From assembly GCF_002814235.1 (NCBI RefSeq), contig NZ_PHSU01000025.1:1-64000 (forward strand): a stretch of 64,000 nt of DNA, in the 5' to 3' direction. Origin of the DNA: Pseudomonas sp. QS1027 (GTDB lineage: Bacteria > Pseudomonadota > Gammaproteobacteria > Pseudomonadales > Pseudomonadaceae). Below, one piece after another: positions 34,489 to 42,467 of the stretch. The first letter of the stretch is position 1. Each line of letters begins with the position of its first letter. Made by a program: the position numbers and the translations under genes. Under the pieces are notes generated by a model. That model did no database searches, had not been told where the DNA came from, and saw nothing but the letters and a program-made list of their open reading frames with translations.

Positions 34489-35481
34489 TTACAGCATAGC
34501 GTTGTAGGCAAACAACGCCGGCGCCCCGCCGGTGTGCAGGAAGATGATCGGGCCGTCCTCGAAACGCTGGCGGCCGATGCCGTCGAGCAGCCCGGCCATG
34601 GCCTTGCCGGTGTAGACCGGGTCGAGCAGGATGCCTTCCTGGCTGGCCAGCAGCTTGACCGCCGCCAGGGTCCCGGCGTTCGGCTCGCCATAACGGGGAG
34701 CGAAATATTCGTCCCACAACTCGACCTTGAAACTGGCCGGCAGCGGCACACCGAGCAACTCGGCCGTGCGCTCCGCCAGCCCCTGCACCTTCGGCCGCTG
34801 CGCCTCATCGCTACGGGACACTGTCACGCCGACCACCGGCAAGCCCGGCAGCGCTTCGCTCAGGGCCAGGCCCAGGCCGCTGTGGGTCCCGGCACTGCCG
34901 GAGGCCAGCACCACGGCGGCGAATTCCAGCCCGCTGTCTTCGATCTGCGCCGCCAGCTCGAAGCCGGCCCGCACATAACCCAGCGCGCCCAGGGCATTGG
35001 AGCCACCAATCGGCACCAGATAGGGCTTCTTGCCGTTGCTGCGCAGGCGCTCGGCCAGGGCCTGCAACTGCTCGTCGGCATTGTCCAGGTTGTCCACCAG
35101 CTCGACCCGGGCGTCGAACAGGTCGAGCAACAGGCGATTGCCATTGCCCAGGTAGTTGGCGTCCTGGGTGCCGATGGGGTTTTCCAGCAAGGCCACGCAA
35201 CCCAGCCCGAGGCGGGCCGCCAGGGCCGCGGTCTGGCGCACATGGTTGGACTGGATGGCGCCGGCGGTGATCAGCGTGTCGGCACCGACCGCCAGGGCAT
35301 CGGCCCCCAGGTATTCCAGCTTGCGCAGCTTGTTGCCGCCCAGAGCCAGGGGCGTCAGGTCATCACGCTTGATGTAGATATCGCGGCCGACCCACGCCGA
35401 CAGGCGTTCGAGCTTTTCCAGAGGGGTGGCCTGGGCCAGGAGTTCCAGACGGTTAAAACGGGCAAGCTGTTGTTTGATCAT
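34489..35481 (-). CDS. dcyD: D-cysteine desulfhydrase DcyD
   Basis: This 330-residue PLP enzyme converts D-cysteine to pyruvate, sulfide and ammonia. The PLP lysine is expected at K51 in ALGGNKLRKLEYL. NHVRQTAALAARLGLGCVALLENP, LASGSAGTHSGLGLAL and PVYTGKAMAGLLDGI are typical of the DcyD/ACC-deaminase group. ACC deaminase is the alternative, but neighbouring cystine uptake genes favour DcyD. The enzyme would release sulfide that EpsC and CysK can refix. Confidence 0.88.
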   Translation of the reverse strand: MIKQQLARFNRLELLAQATPLEKLERLSAWVGRDIYIKRDDLTPLALGGNKLRKLEYLGADALAVGADTLITAGAIQSNHVRQTAALAARLGLGCVALLENPIGTQDANYLGNGNRLLLDLFDARVELVDNLDNADEQLQALAERLRSNGKKPYLVPIGGSNALGALGYVRAGFELAAQIEDSGLEFAAVVLASGSAGTHSGLGLALSEALPGLPVVGVTVSRSDEAQRPKVQGLAERTAELLGVPLPASFKVELWDEYFAPRYGEPNAGTLAAVKLLASQEGILLDPVYTGKAMAGLLDGIGRQRFEDGPIIFLHTGGAPALFAYNAML

Positions 35482-35671
35482 GGGTCCGAGCTGGCTGTAG
35501 GAGATGCCTGGACTATAGGCAGGGGCTTTTCCTCAGGCAACTGTCATTCGCTTATGTCGGAAAGTTCTGAGGAAAGCACCATTCGTTCTTAATTACCGTT
35601 TGTGTCGGTGCCGTAAAGTGGAAGTCATTCAGGCGACCCGATGGGCCGGTCGTCCCGTCGGAGATTTGATC

Positions 35672-36601
35672 GTGAGCGAGCGTTCCAGCCATTGGCAACT
35701 ACAGACCATCGTCGGCCAGTTGCGCAGCGCCCGGGATGAGTGGCGCAGCCGTAATGGCCGGGTCAGCGACGAACAGGGCGGCCGCGAGCTGCCGTCGCGC
35801 CAGGCCATGGCCGAGATTCTCGAATCGCTCTGCGGCGCGCTGTTTCCCATGCGCCTGGGGCCGGTAGACCTGCGCGAGGAAAGCGAGGATTTCTACGTCG
35901 GCCACACCCTCGATGCCGCCCTCAATGCCTTGCTGGCCCAGGCCCGCCTGGAGTTGCGTTACGTGGCGCGACATGGCGGCGAATCGGACGCCGAGGTCCA
36001 GAGCAAAGCCGTGCAACTGATCCAGGACTTCGCCATGGCTCTGCCGGCATTGCGTCGGTTGCTCGACACCGATGTCCTGGCGGCTTACCACGGCGACCCG
36101 GCGGCGCGCAGCGTCGATGAAGTGTTGCTGTGCTACCCGGGGATTCTCGCGGTGATCCACCATCGCCTGGCCCATCACCTGTACCGCGCCGGGTTGCCGT
36201 TGCTGGCGCGGATCAGTGCGGAAATCGCCCACTCGGCCACCGGGATCGACATTCACCCCGGGGCGCAGATCGGCGGCAGTTTCTTTATCGACCATGGAAC
36301 GGGCGTGGTGATCGGCGAAACCGCGATCATCGGCGAACGGGTACGCATCTACCAGGCGGTGACCCTGGGTGCCAAGCGCTTCCCGGCGGACGAGGACGGG
36401 CAATTGCAGAAGGGCCATCCACGTCACCCGATTGTCGAGGACGACGTGGTGATCTATGCCGGGGCAACCATCCTCGGGCGGATCACCATCGGCCGCGGCG
36501 CCACCATCGGCGGCAATGTCTGGCTGACCCGCAGCGTGCCGGCGGGCTGCAACCTGACCCAGGCGAACCTGCAGCAGCATGAGGAAGGGACGCAGCGCTA
36601 G
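35672..36601 (+). CDS. epsC: Serine O-acetyltransferase, EpsC/CysE-like
   Basis: This 309-residue enzyme, if begun at GTG 35672 with a GGAG ribosome site, is a left-handed beta-helix (hexapeptide) acetyltransferase. The helix repeats include GIDIHPGAQIGGSFFIDHGTGVVIGETAIIGERVRIYQAVTLGAK, which carries the catalytic His-Asp pair of serine acetyltransferases, and ILGRITIGRGATIGGNVWLT. The long N-terminal half fits the EpsC type. It would make O-acetylserine for cysteine synthesis and is divergent from dcyD. The upstream ATG at 35600 gives an unconserved leader and is less likely. Confidence 0.88.
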   Translation: MSERSSHWQLQTIVGQLRSARDEWRSRNGRVSDEQGGRELPSRQAMAEILESLCGALFPMRLGPVDLREESEDFYVGHTLDAALNALLAQARLELRYVARHGGESDAEVQSKAVQLIQDFAMALPALRRLLDTDVLAAYHGDPAARSVDEVLLCYPGILAVIHHRLAHHLYRAGLPLLARISAEIAHSATGIDIHPGAQIGGSFFIDHGTGVVIGETAIIGERVRIYQAVTLGAKRFPADEDGQLQKGHPRHPIVEDDVVIYAGATILGRITIGRGATIGGNVWLTRSVPAGCNLTQANLQQHEEGTQR

Positions 36602-36902
36602 TCGTCAGGGCGCTCGCCACAAGGCCGGCAGGTCCTGCATCGATCTTGCGGCCGCCTTCGCGGCGATGCGGCGCGAAGAGGCCGGAACGATCACCCCATC
36701 AGAAGCGTCATACCCCTGCCTAACGCTCACGTAAGAAAAGCACCACCGAGCCCTGCGATTAGTCCTCAAAGCCCTATCCGTGTTTAACTTGACCGTTCGT
36801 TCAAGTTAAACCGGCGGTTCGCTGCCCGCTCACAACAGGAGGCTTGCCTTTGCTGAGTCCGAGATGTCCAGCCACGTTTCATGTTCTTGAGGTGCCCGTT
36901 TC
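36602..36902 (+). promoter_or_regulatory. betT upstream region with a perfect 11-base inverted repeat
   Basis: GTTTAACTTGA (36782-36792) and TCAAGTTAAAC (36801-36811) form a perfect inverted repeat separated by CCGTTCGT. The central part TTGACCGTTCGTTCAA resembles TetR-type operators such as that of BetI. Choline would relieve repression (inference). Left of it there is a short GC-rich stretch with REP-like GCGGCGATGCGGCGCGAAG and no gene. Confidence 0.7.
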
Positions 36903-38897
36903 ATGAGCACGTCCCCCCCTTCCACCAGCGGCCTGATCCGCATGAACCCGCCGGTGTTCTACTTCGCCGCGAGCTTCATCCTGCTGTTCGGCCTGGTGGT
37001 CATTGCCCTGCCCGAAGCCGCTGGCCAATGGCTGCTGGCGGCGCAGAACTGGGCGGCCAATACGGTCGGCTGGTACTACATGCTGGCGATGACCCTGTAC
37101 CTGGTCTTCGTGGTGGTCACCGCCTTGTCCGGCTACGGCAAGATCAAGCTCGGTGCCGACCACGACGAACCCGAGTTCAGCTACCTGTCCTGGGCCGGCA
37201 TGCTGTTCGCCGCCGGGATCAGCATCACGCTGTTCTTCTTCTGCGTTTCCGAACCCCTGACCCACCTGCTGCAACCGCCCCAGGGAGAAGCCGGGACCCA
37301 GGCCGCCGCGCGCCAGGCCATGCAGATCCTGTTTCTGCACTGGGGCCTGCACGGCTGGGGCGTGTTCGCCTTCGTCGGCATGGCCCTGGCCTACTTCGCC
37401 TACCGGCATAACCTGCCGCTGGCCCTGCGCTCGGCGCTGTACCCGTTGATCGGCAAACGCATCAACGGGCCCATCGGTTATGCCGTGGACGGCTTCGGCA
37501 TTATCGCCACGGTGTTCGGCCTCGGCGCCGACATGGGCTTTGGCGTGCTGCACCTGAACTCGGGCCTGGACTACCTGTTCCACGTGCCCCACACCCAGTG
37601 GATCCAGGTCGGGCTGATCACCCTGATGATGGGCGCGGCCATCGCCGTCGCGGTCGCCGGCGTCGACAAGGGCGTGCGGGTGATGTCCGATATCAACATG
37701 CTGCTGGCCTGCGCACTGCTGCTGTTCGTGCTGTTCGCCGGGCCCACCCAGCACCTGCTCAACACCCTGATCCAGAACGTCGGCGACTACCTCGGCGCAC
37801 TGCCGACCAAGAGTTTCGATCTCTACGCCTATGACAAACCCAGCGACTGGCTGGGCGGCTGGACGGTGTTCTACTGGGCCTGGTGGATTGCCTGGTCGCC
37901 GTTCGTGGGCCTGTTTATCGCGCGGATTTCCCGCGGCCGGACCATTCGCGAGTTCGTCTTCGGCGTGCTGCTGATTCCGCTGGGCTTCACCCTGGCGTGG
38001 ATGTCGATCTTCGGCAACAGCGCCATCGACCAGGTGCTCAACCACGGCATGACTGCCCTCGGCCAGTCGGCCATCGACGACCCGTCGCGAACCCTGTACC
38101 TGTTGCTGGAAACCTATCCCTGGAGCAGGACCGTGATTGCGATCACGGTGTTTATCAGCTTCGTGTTCTTCGTCACCTCGGCCGACTCCGGCACCGTGGT
38201 GCTCTCGACGCTCTCCGCCCGTGGCGGCAGCGCCGACGAAGACGGGCCGAAATGGCTGCGGGTGTTCTGGGGCGCGATGACCGCGCTGATCACCAGCGCG
38301 CTGCTGTTCTCCGGCAGCATCGACGCGCTGAAATCGGCGGTGGTGCTGACTTCACTGCCGTTCTCGTTGATCCTGCTGCTGATGATGTGGGGGCTGCACA
38401 AGGCGTTCTACCTGGAGTCGCAGAAGCAGATCGCCCAGTTGCACTCCCTGGCACCGCTGTCCAGTTCACGACGCAGCGGCTGGCGCCAGCGCCTGAGCCA
38501 GGCGGTGCACTTTCCGTCGCGGGACGAGGTGTATCGCTTCCTCGACCAGACGGTACGTCCGGCTATCGAGGAAGTCAGTGCGGGGTTTGTCGAGAAGGGC
38601 CTGAACGTGGTCACGCAGCCGGACCCGGCCAATGACAGCGTCAGCCTGGAAATCGGCCATGGCGACCAGCATCCGTTCATCTACCAGGTGCAGATGCGCG
38701 GCTACTTCACGCCGTCCTTCGCCCGTGGCGGCATGGGTCCCAAGGAGCTGCGCAACCGCCGCTACTACCGCGCCGAAGTGCACCTGCGCGAAGGCAGCCA
38801 GGACTATGACCTGATGGGCTACAGCAAGGAGCAGATCATCAACGACATCCTCGACCAGTACGAACGGCATATGCAGTTCCTGCATCTGGTCCGTTGA
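36903..38897 (+). CDS. betT: Choline transporter BetT (BCCT family)
   Basis: This 664-residue high-affinity, proton-driven choline transporter has about twelve membrane helices over residues 15-500. The BCCT signature is visible in helix 8: WTVFYWAWWIAWSPFVGLFIARISRGRT. A cytoplasmic C-terminal domain of about 160 residues (from LESQKQIAQLHS) is the osmosensing regulatory tail of BetT-type proteins. No betI, betB or betA genes lie in the window. Choline serves as an osmoprotectant precursor and carbon source; choline sulfate links it to sulfur supply. Confidence 0.92.
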   Translation: MSTSPPSTSGLIRMNPPVFYFAASFILLFGLVVIALPEAAGQWLLAAQNWAANTVGWYYMLAMTLYLVFVVVTALSGYGKIKLGADHDEPEFSYLSWAGMLFAAGISITLFFFCVSEPLTHLLQPPQGEAGTQAAARQAMQILFLHWGLHGWGVFAFVGMALAYFAYRHNLPLALRSALYPLIGKRINGPIGYAVDGFGIIATVFGLGADMGFGVLHLNSGLDYLFHVPHTQWIQVGLITLMMGAAIAVAVAGVDKGVRVMSDINMLLACALLLFVLFAGPTQHLLNTLIQNVGDYLGALPTKSFDLYAYDKPSDWLGGWTVFYWAWWIAWSPFVGLFIARISRGRTIREFVFGVLLIPLGFTLAWMSIFGNSAIDQVLNHGMTALGQSAIDDPSRTLYLLLETYPWSRTVIAITVFISFVFFVTSADSGTVVLSTLSARGGSADEDGPKWLRVFWGAMTALITSALLFSGSIDALKSAVVLTSLPFSLILLLMMWGLHKAFYLESQKQIAQLHSLAPLSSSRRSGWRQRLSQAVHFPSRDEVYRFLDQTVRPAIEEVSAGFVEKGLNVVTQPDPANDSVSLEIGHGDQHPFIYQVQMRGYFTPSFARGGMGPKELRNRRYYRAEVHLREGSQDYDLMGYSKEQIINDILDQYERHMQFLHLVR

Positions 38898-38906
38898 AAC
38901 CCGGGA

Positions 38907-39164
38907 TCAGGCCTGGTCCAGCACCATGAACAAGGCCATGGCGATGGCCGGCAAGCCGAACACCGCCAGCCCGATCATCACCTCCGAAAGGAGGCTCTGG
39001 TGGGCGGTGATCACGCCGATGGCGCCGTTGACGATGGTCGCCAGCAGCCACATGCCGAGAAAGCCGGCGCCGAGGATCTGCCGGCTGATGCCCAGGCGCC
39101 GACCGAAGAACAGCGTGCCACCGAGCAGGATCAGGCCGATGGCGAGAATGATGGCGGTGTGCAT
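38907..39164 (-). CDS. Small membrane protein of unknown function
   Basis: This 85-residue protein has three hydrophobic segments: IILAIGLILLGGTLFFG, ILGAGFLGMWLLATIVNGAIGVI and VMIGLAVFGLPAIAMALFMV. ATG 39164 has a GGAGGATC ribosome site. It converges on betT with nine bases between stops. I do not recognise a family, though short three-helix proteins with a LGG..FFGRR N-terminus recur in pseudomonads. Confidence 0.7.
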   Translation of the reverse strand: MHTAIILAIGLILLGGTLFFGRRLGISRQILGAGFLGMWLLATIVNGAIGVITAHQSLLSEVMIGLAVFGLPAIAMALFMVLDQA

Positions 39165-39301
39165 GGGGGGGATCCTCCGAGGTGCAGTGTTGTCAGTTAT
39201 GCCGTCTTCGCGGCGGTGCGGCGAAAGCCATTTTGAACACCACACATGACTTGATTCAGACGCTCATCCCTTACTAACACTGTAGATCGAAACCAGCCCC
39301 T

Positions 39302-39457
39302 TCAACGGTCGCCAACCCGCAACAAATCCTCCAACCCGATCCGTCGGAACATCTCAGCCCGCACCCGATCGGCCATGGCCTTGACCACTTCGGCGCCATC
39401 CCGGGAGGGGTCGATATGGCAGCGAACCGGGCGATCATGCAGAGAGGGATGCGCTGA
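39302..39457 (-). pseudogene. Open 51-codon extension in frame after the SDR stop codon
   Basis: Directly after the TGA of the SDR gene the same frame stays open for 51 codons. It encodes stretches such as HDRPVRCHIDPSRDGAEVV and RRIGLEDLLRVGDR with normal Pseudomonas codon use. No start codon with a ribosome site is evident. It could be a gene remnant or chance. I do not recognise the sequence. Confidence 0.3.
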
Positions 39458-40198
39458 TCAGACCAGGCCGCCATTGGCCCGCAGGATCTGGCCGTTGACC
39501 CAGCCAGCGGCCGGGCTGACCAGAAAGGACACGACAGCGGCGATATCTTCCGGCTGACCGAGACGCTCCAGCGGCGGCATCTTGGCGAAGGTCTGGATCT
39601 GCTCTTCACTCTTGCCGTGAAGGAACAATTCAGTCGCCACCGGACCAGGAGCCACCGCGTTGACGGTGATCTGGCGGCCGCGCAGTTCCTTGGAGAACAC
39701 GTGGGTCAAGGACTCCACCGCCGCCTTGCTGGCGATATACACCGCATAACCCGGCAGGTTCAGGGCCACGGTGCTGCTGGAGAAGTTGACGATGCGACCG
39801 CCGTCATTCATCCGCGTCGCGGCTTCGCGCAGGGTGTTGAAGGTGCCACGGGTGTTGATCGCAAAGGTCTGCTCGAACAGTTCGTCGCTGTGCTGGGCCA
39901 ACGGCAGGACCTTGAGAATCCCGGCGTTGTTGACCAGCACATCGACCTTGCCCAGTTGCTGCTCGGTCTCATCGAACAGGCGGGCAACATCGGCGGAACT
40001 GGCGACATCGGCCTTGATCGCTATGGCCGTGTGCCCGGCCTGGCGCAGTTCCACCACCAGCGCCGAAGCCTCGTTGGCGCTGCTGGCGTAGTTGATGGCG
40101 ACGGCAAAACCTTCCGCCGCCAGCTGGCGGGCGATAACAGCACCGATGCCGCGTGAAGCGCCGGTAACGATGGCCACTTTCCGAGTCTGGGTAGTCAT
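39458..40198 (-). CDS. SDR-family oxidoreductase
   Basis: This 246-residue short-chain dehydrogenase/reductase has cofactor loop TGASRGIGAVIARQL near residues 13-27, NNAG near 92, catalytic Ser in NFSSSTVAL and Y-x-x-x-K in YAVYIASKAA. These are the classical SDR residues. The Ser/Arg after the first strand suggests NADPH use. It is divergent from a LysR regulator 125 bases away, which probably controls it. The substrate is unknown; the annotation 'glucose/3-ketoacyl reductase-like' would be a guess. Confidence 0.9.
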   Translation of the reverse strand: MTTQTRKVAIVTGASRGIGAVIARQLAAEGFAVAINYASSANEASALVVELRQAGHTAIAIKADVASSADVARLFDETEQQLGKVDVLVNNAGILKVLPLAQHSDELFEQTFAINTRGTFNTLREAATRMNDGGRIVNFSSSTVALNLPGYAVYIASKAAVESLTHVFSKELRGRQITVNAVAPGPVATELFLHGKSEEQIQTFAKMPPLERLGQPEDIAAVVSFLVSPAAGWVNGQILRANGGLV

Positions 40199-40323
40199 GT
40201 CGAATCTCCTGGGGTGTGGGTTGCGTGTGGCGCCAATTTCACATGTTTACCCAGGGTGATAAATGCTCGATAGTTGGCTTGACTGTTCAATAATCGCCAA
40301 CAATCAATTGCAACGGAGCGCCC

Positions 40324-41214
40324 ATGGACCAGGTCAAGGCCATGAAGGTTTTTGTACGGATCTACGAGCGCAGCAGCTTCACCCTGGCCGCCGAAGACCT
40401 GAACCTGCCCCGCGCGACACTGACCCACACCCTGAATCAGTTCGAGGCCTGGCTCGGCACCCGGCTGTTGGAGCGTAGTACGCGGCGCGTGCGCCCGACC
40501 CTGGATGGCGAGGCGTATTACCGACGCTGCGTGCAGTTGCTGGCGGAGCTGGAAGAAGCCGAACTGGCCTTCCGTTCGGTGGCGCCCAAGGGCCGCTTGC
40601 GGGTGGATTTGCAGGGGACGCTGGCCAGGTACTTCGTGGTGCCGGCACTCCCGCAGTTTCTCGAGCGTTACCCGGATATCGAGATCTCGATGAGCGAGGC
40701 CAGCCACTTTATCGACCTGATCAGCGAGGGCGTGGACTGCGTGCTGCGTTCGGGCAATCTCGGCGACTCCTCGCTGGTCGGCCGGCGCGTCGCCAACCTG
40801 CGCCAGGTGACCTGTGCCAGCCCGGCTTACCTGCGCAAATACGGCGAACCGCAAAACCTCGCGGACCTGAGCCGGCACCAGGGGGTGAACTACGTTTCCA
40901 GGGTCACCGGCAAGCTGTTTCCGTTCGAGTTCACCGAGGCCGGCGAGCTGCGGGAAGTGCCCCTGGCGGGCCGGGTGTCGGTGTTCGGCGCCGAGATCTA
41001 TGCCGCTTCGGCCGTCTCCGGGCTGGGCCTGATCCAGGTGCCGTATTACCGGGTGGCGGAGCAGATCGACCAGGGCTTGCTCAAGGAAGTCCTGCCGAAC
41101 CATCCGCCGCCGCCGATGCCGGTGTCGGTGCTCTACCCGCAGAACCGGCATATGTCGCCACGGGTGCGGGTGTTCGTCGACTGGATCAGCGAGGTCTTCG
41201 CCAAGGCCGTTTGA
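40324..41214 (+). CDS. LysR-family transcriptional regulator
   Basis: This 296-residue activator/repressor has its winged HTH at residues 1-60: VKAMKVFVRIYERSSFTLAAEDLNLPRATLTHTLNQFEAWLGTRLLERSTRRVRPT. The effector domain contains VDCVLRSGNLGDSSLVGRRVANLR, typical of the CrgA-like subgroup that often controls a neighbouring divergent oxidoreductase. That fits the SDR gene transcribed away from it. ATG 40324 follows a GGAG site. Confidence 0.9.
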   Translation: MDQVKAMKVFVRIYERSSFTLAAEDLNLPRATLTHTLNQFEAWLGTRLLERSTRRVRPTLDGEAYYRRCVQLLAELEEAELAFRSVAPKGRLRVDLQGTLARYFVVPALPQFLERYPDIEISMSEASHFIDLISEGVDCVLRSGNLGDSSLVGRRVANLRQVTCASPAYLRKYGEPQNLADLSRHQGVNYVSRVTGKLFPFEFTEAGELREVPLAGRVSVFGAEIYAASAVSGLGLIQVPYYRVAEQIDQGLLKEVLPNHPPPPMPVSVLYPQNRHMSPRVRVFVDWISEVFAKAV

Positions 41215-41216
41215 GG

Positions 41217-42260
41217 TCAGGCACTCTCCCGCTCGATCAGTTGGCAAGTCAGCAGGTTCAAGCGTTGCACCTCGTCCGCCGGCAATACCCCGAGGCTCTC
41301 CAGCACCCGGGTCGCCGCCAGCACGCCGATCTCCAGGGCCGGCGGCTTGATGGTGCTCAGGCTCGGCAGGAGCATTTCGGCAAACGGGTAATCGCCGAAG
41401 CCCAGCACCGCGCAGTCCTCGGGGATCTTCAACCCTGCCCGCTGCCCGGCCAGCAAGCCACCGGCGGCCAGGTTGTCGTTGGCGAAGATGATCGCATCCG
41501 GTTTCGACGCGCCACTCATCAACACCTGCATCGCCTGCTTGCCGGCCTCGAACGGGGCACGGTCGGCATCCGGGGCGAATACCCAGGGCTCCAGTCCCAG
41601 TTCGCGAACGGTCGCCGCATAGCCGTCTCGACGCTCCAGGGCACTGAAGTCCCCCGGGGCGCTGTTCTGCACAAAGGCGATCCGCCGATACCCCTTGCCA
41701 TGCAGGTAACGCGCGGCGGTCACGCCGACCTCATGGTGGGAAAAGCCGATCTGCATCGGTTCGCGCTCCGGTTGGTAATCCCAGGTCTCGATCACCGGGA
41801 TATCCGCCTCGGCGAGCATTTTCTCCGTGCCCGCGCTATGGAAATGGCTGGTCAGCACCAGCGCCGCCGGTGACCAGCCGAGAAAGGCGCGGACCGCACT
41901 CTCCTCCTGCTCCGCCGAGAAGTAGCTCGACGCCAGCAGCAACTGGTAGCCGTGACGACTGAGGGTGTCGCTGAAGCCCTGGATGGTGTTGGCGAAGATC
42001 GGCCCGGAGATGTTCGGGATCACCATCGCCACGATCCGCCCCCGCGCCGAGGCCAGGCCGCCGGCCACCAGGTTCGGCACATAGCCCAGGGCCGCGACCA
42101 CCGTCGCGATCCGCTCACGGCGCTCGGGTGAGACCTGCTCCGGATTGTTGAAATAGCGCGACACGGTGATCGCCGAGACCCCGGCCTCCTGGGCCACCGT
42201 GTTCAGGGTGACGCGTCCGGCGCCCCGACGTTTACGGCCTGGCGATTTGTCAGCAGTCAA
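41217..42260 (-). CDS. LacI-family transcriptional regulator
   Basis: This 347-residue repressor is read from TTG 42260, which has an AAGAAGG ribosome site. The HTH is VTLNTVAQEAGVSAITVSRYFNNPEQVSPE. The hinge helix follows with NLVAGGLASARGRIVAMVIPNISGPIF, and the rest is a periplasmic-binding-like sensor domain. It resembles GntR-type (gluconate) regulators, but the genes around it (TonB receptor, LLM monooxygenase, aldo/keto reductase) suggest another effector. A perfect palindrome typical of LacI operators lies at 42348-42361. The stop is two bases past that of the LysR gene, in opposite orientation. Confidence 0.87.
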   Translation of the reverse strand: MTADKSPGRKRRGAGRVTLNTVAQEAGVSAITVSRYFNNPEQVSPERRERIATVVAALGYVPNLVAGGLASARGRIVAMVIPNISGPIFANTIQGFSDTLSRHGYQLLLASSYFSAEQEESAVRAFLGWSPAALVLTSHFHSAGTEKMLAEADIPVIETWDYQPEREPMQIGFSHHEVGVTAARYLHGKGYRRIAFVQNSAPGDFSALERRDGYAATVRELGLEPWVFAPDADRAPFEAGKQAMQVLMSGASKPDAIIFANDNLAAGGLLAGQRAGLKIPEDCAVLGFGDYPFAEMLLPSLSTIKPPALEIGVLAATRVLESLGVLPADEVQRLNLLTCQLIERESA

Positions 42261-42287
42261 AGTGCGACCCTTCTTGAAAACCAAAAG

Positions 42288-42293
42288 GAATAT
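42288..42293. promoter_or_regulatory. ATATTC-type motif (GAATAT) between the LacI and TonB-receptor genes
   Basis: AAAAGGAATATAAAAG contains the hexamer GAATAT in AT-rich DNA. It may belong to the group of motifs seen ahead of other sulfur genes, or to the LacI gene promoter. A single short match is weak evidence. Confidence 0.3.
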
Positions 42294-42347
42294 AAAAGTA
42301 ATTTTTCAGTATTGGACGGTCTATGTCGACCTTTCCGATACTGGCGA

Positions 42348-42361
42348 TGTTAGCGCTAACA
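42348..42361. promoter_or_regulatory. LacI-type operator palindrome
   Basis: TGTTAGCGCTAACA is a perfect 14-base palindrome with the central CG typical of LacI/GalR/GntR-family operators. It lies 88 bases before the LacI gene start and 107 before the receptor start, so it may control both. Confidence 0.8.
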
Positions 42362-42467
42362 AAGTGCTTTGTCTGCTACTCGCTCGAGCGAATGCCCCAA
42401 GACAAATTTCAGGCGCTGTCGACGCAGAGCGACAGCGGTTCAGGGCCATTTTTCGAGCGGGCAACAC

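Noticed and set aside
34489..35481. 1-aminocyclopropane-1-carboxylate deaminase as an alternative for dcyD
   Set aside because: The fold is shared, but cystine uptake genes and the serine acetyltransferase alongside favour D-cysteine desulfhydrase. It cannot be fully excluded by eye.
39274..39609. 111-codon minus-strand frame overlapping the SDR
   Set aside because: Shadow of the SDR coding sequence in another frame; its Ser/Pro/Trp/Arg-rich sequence is typical of a shifted frame.
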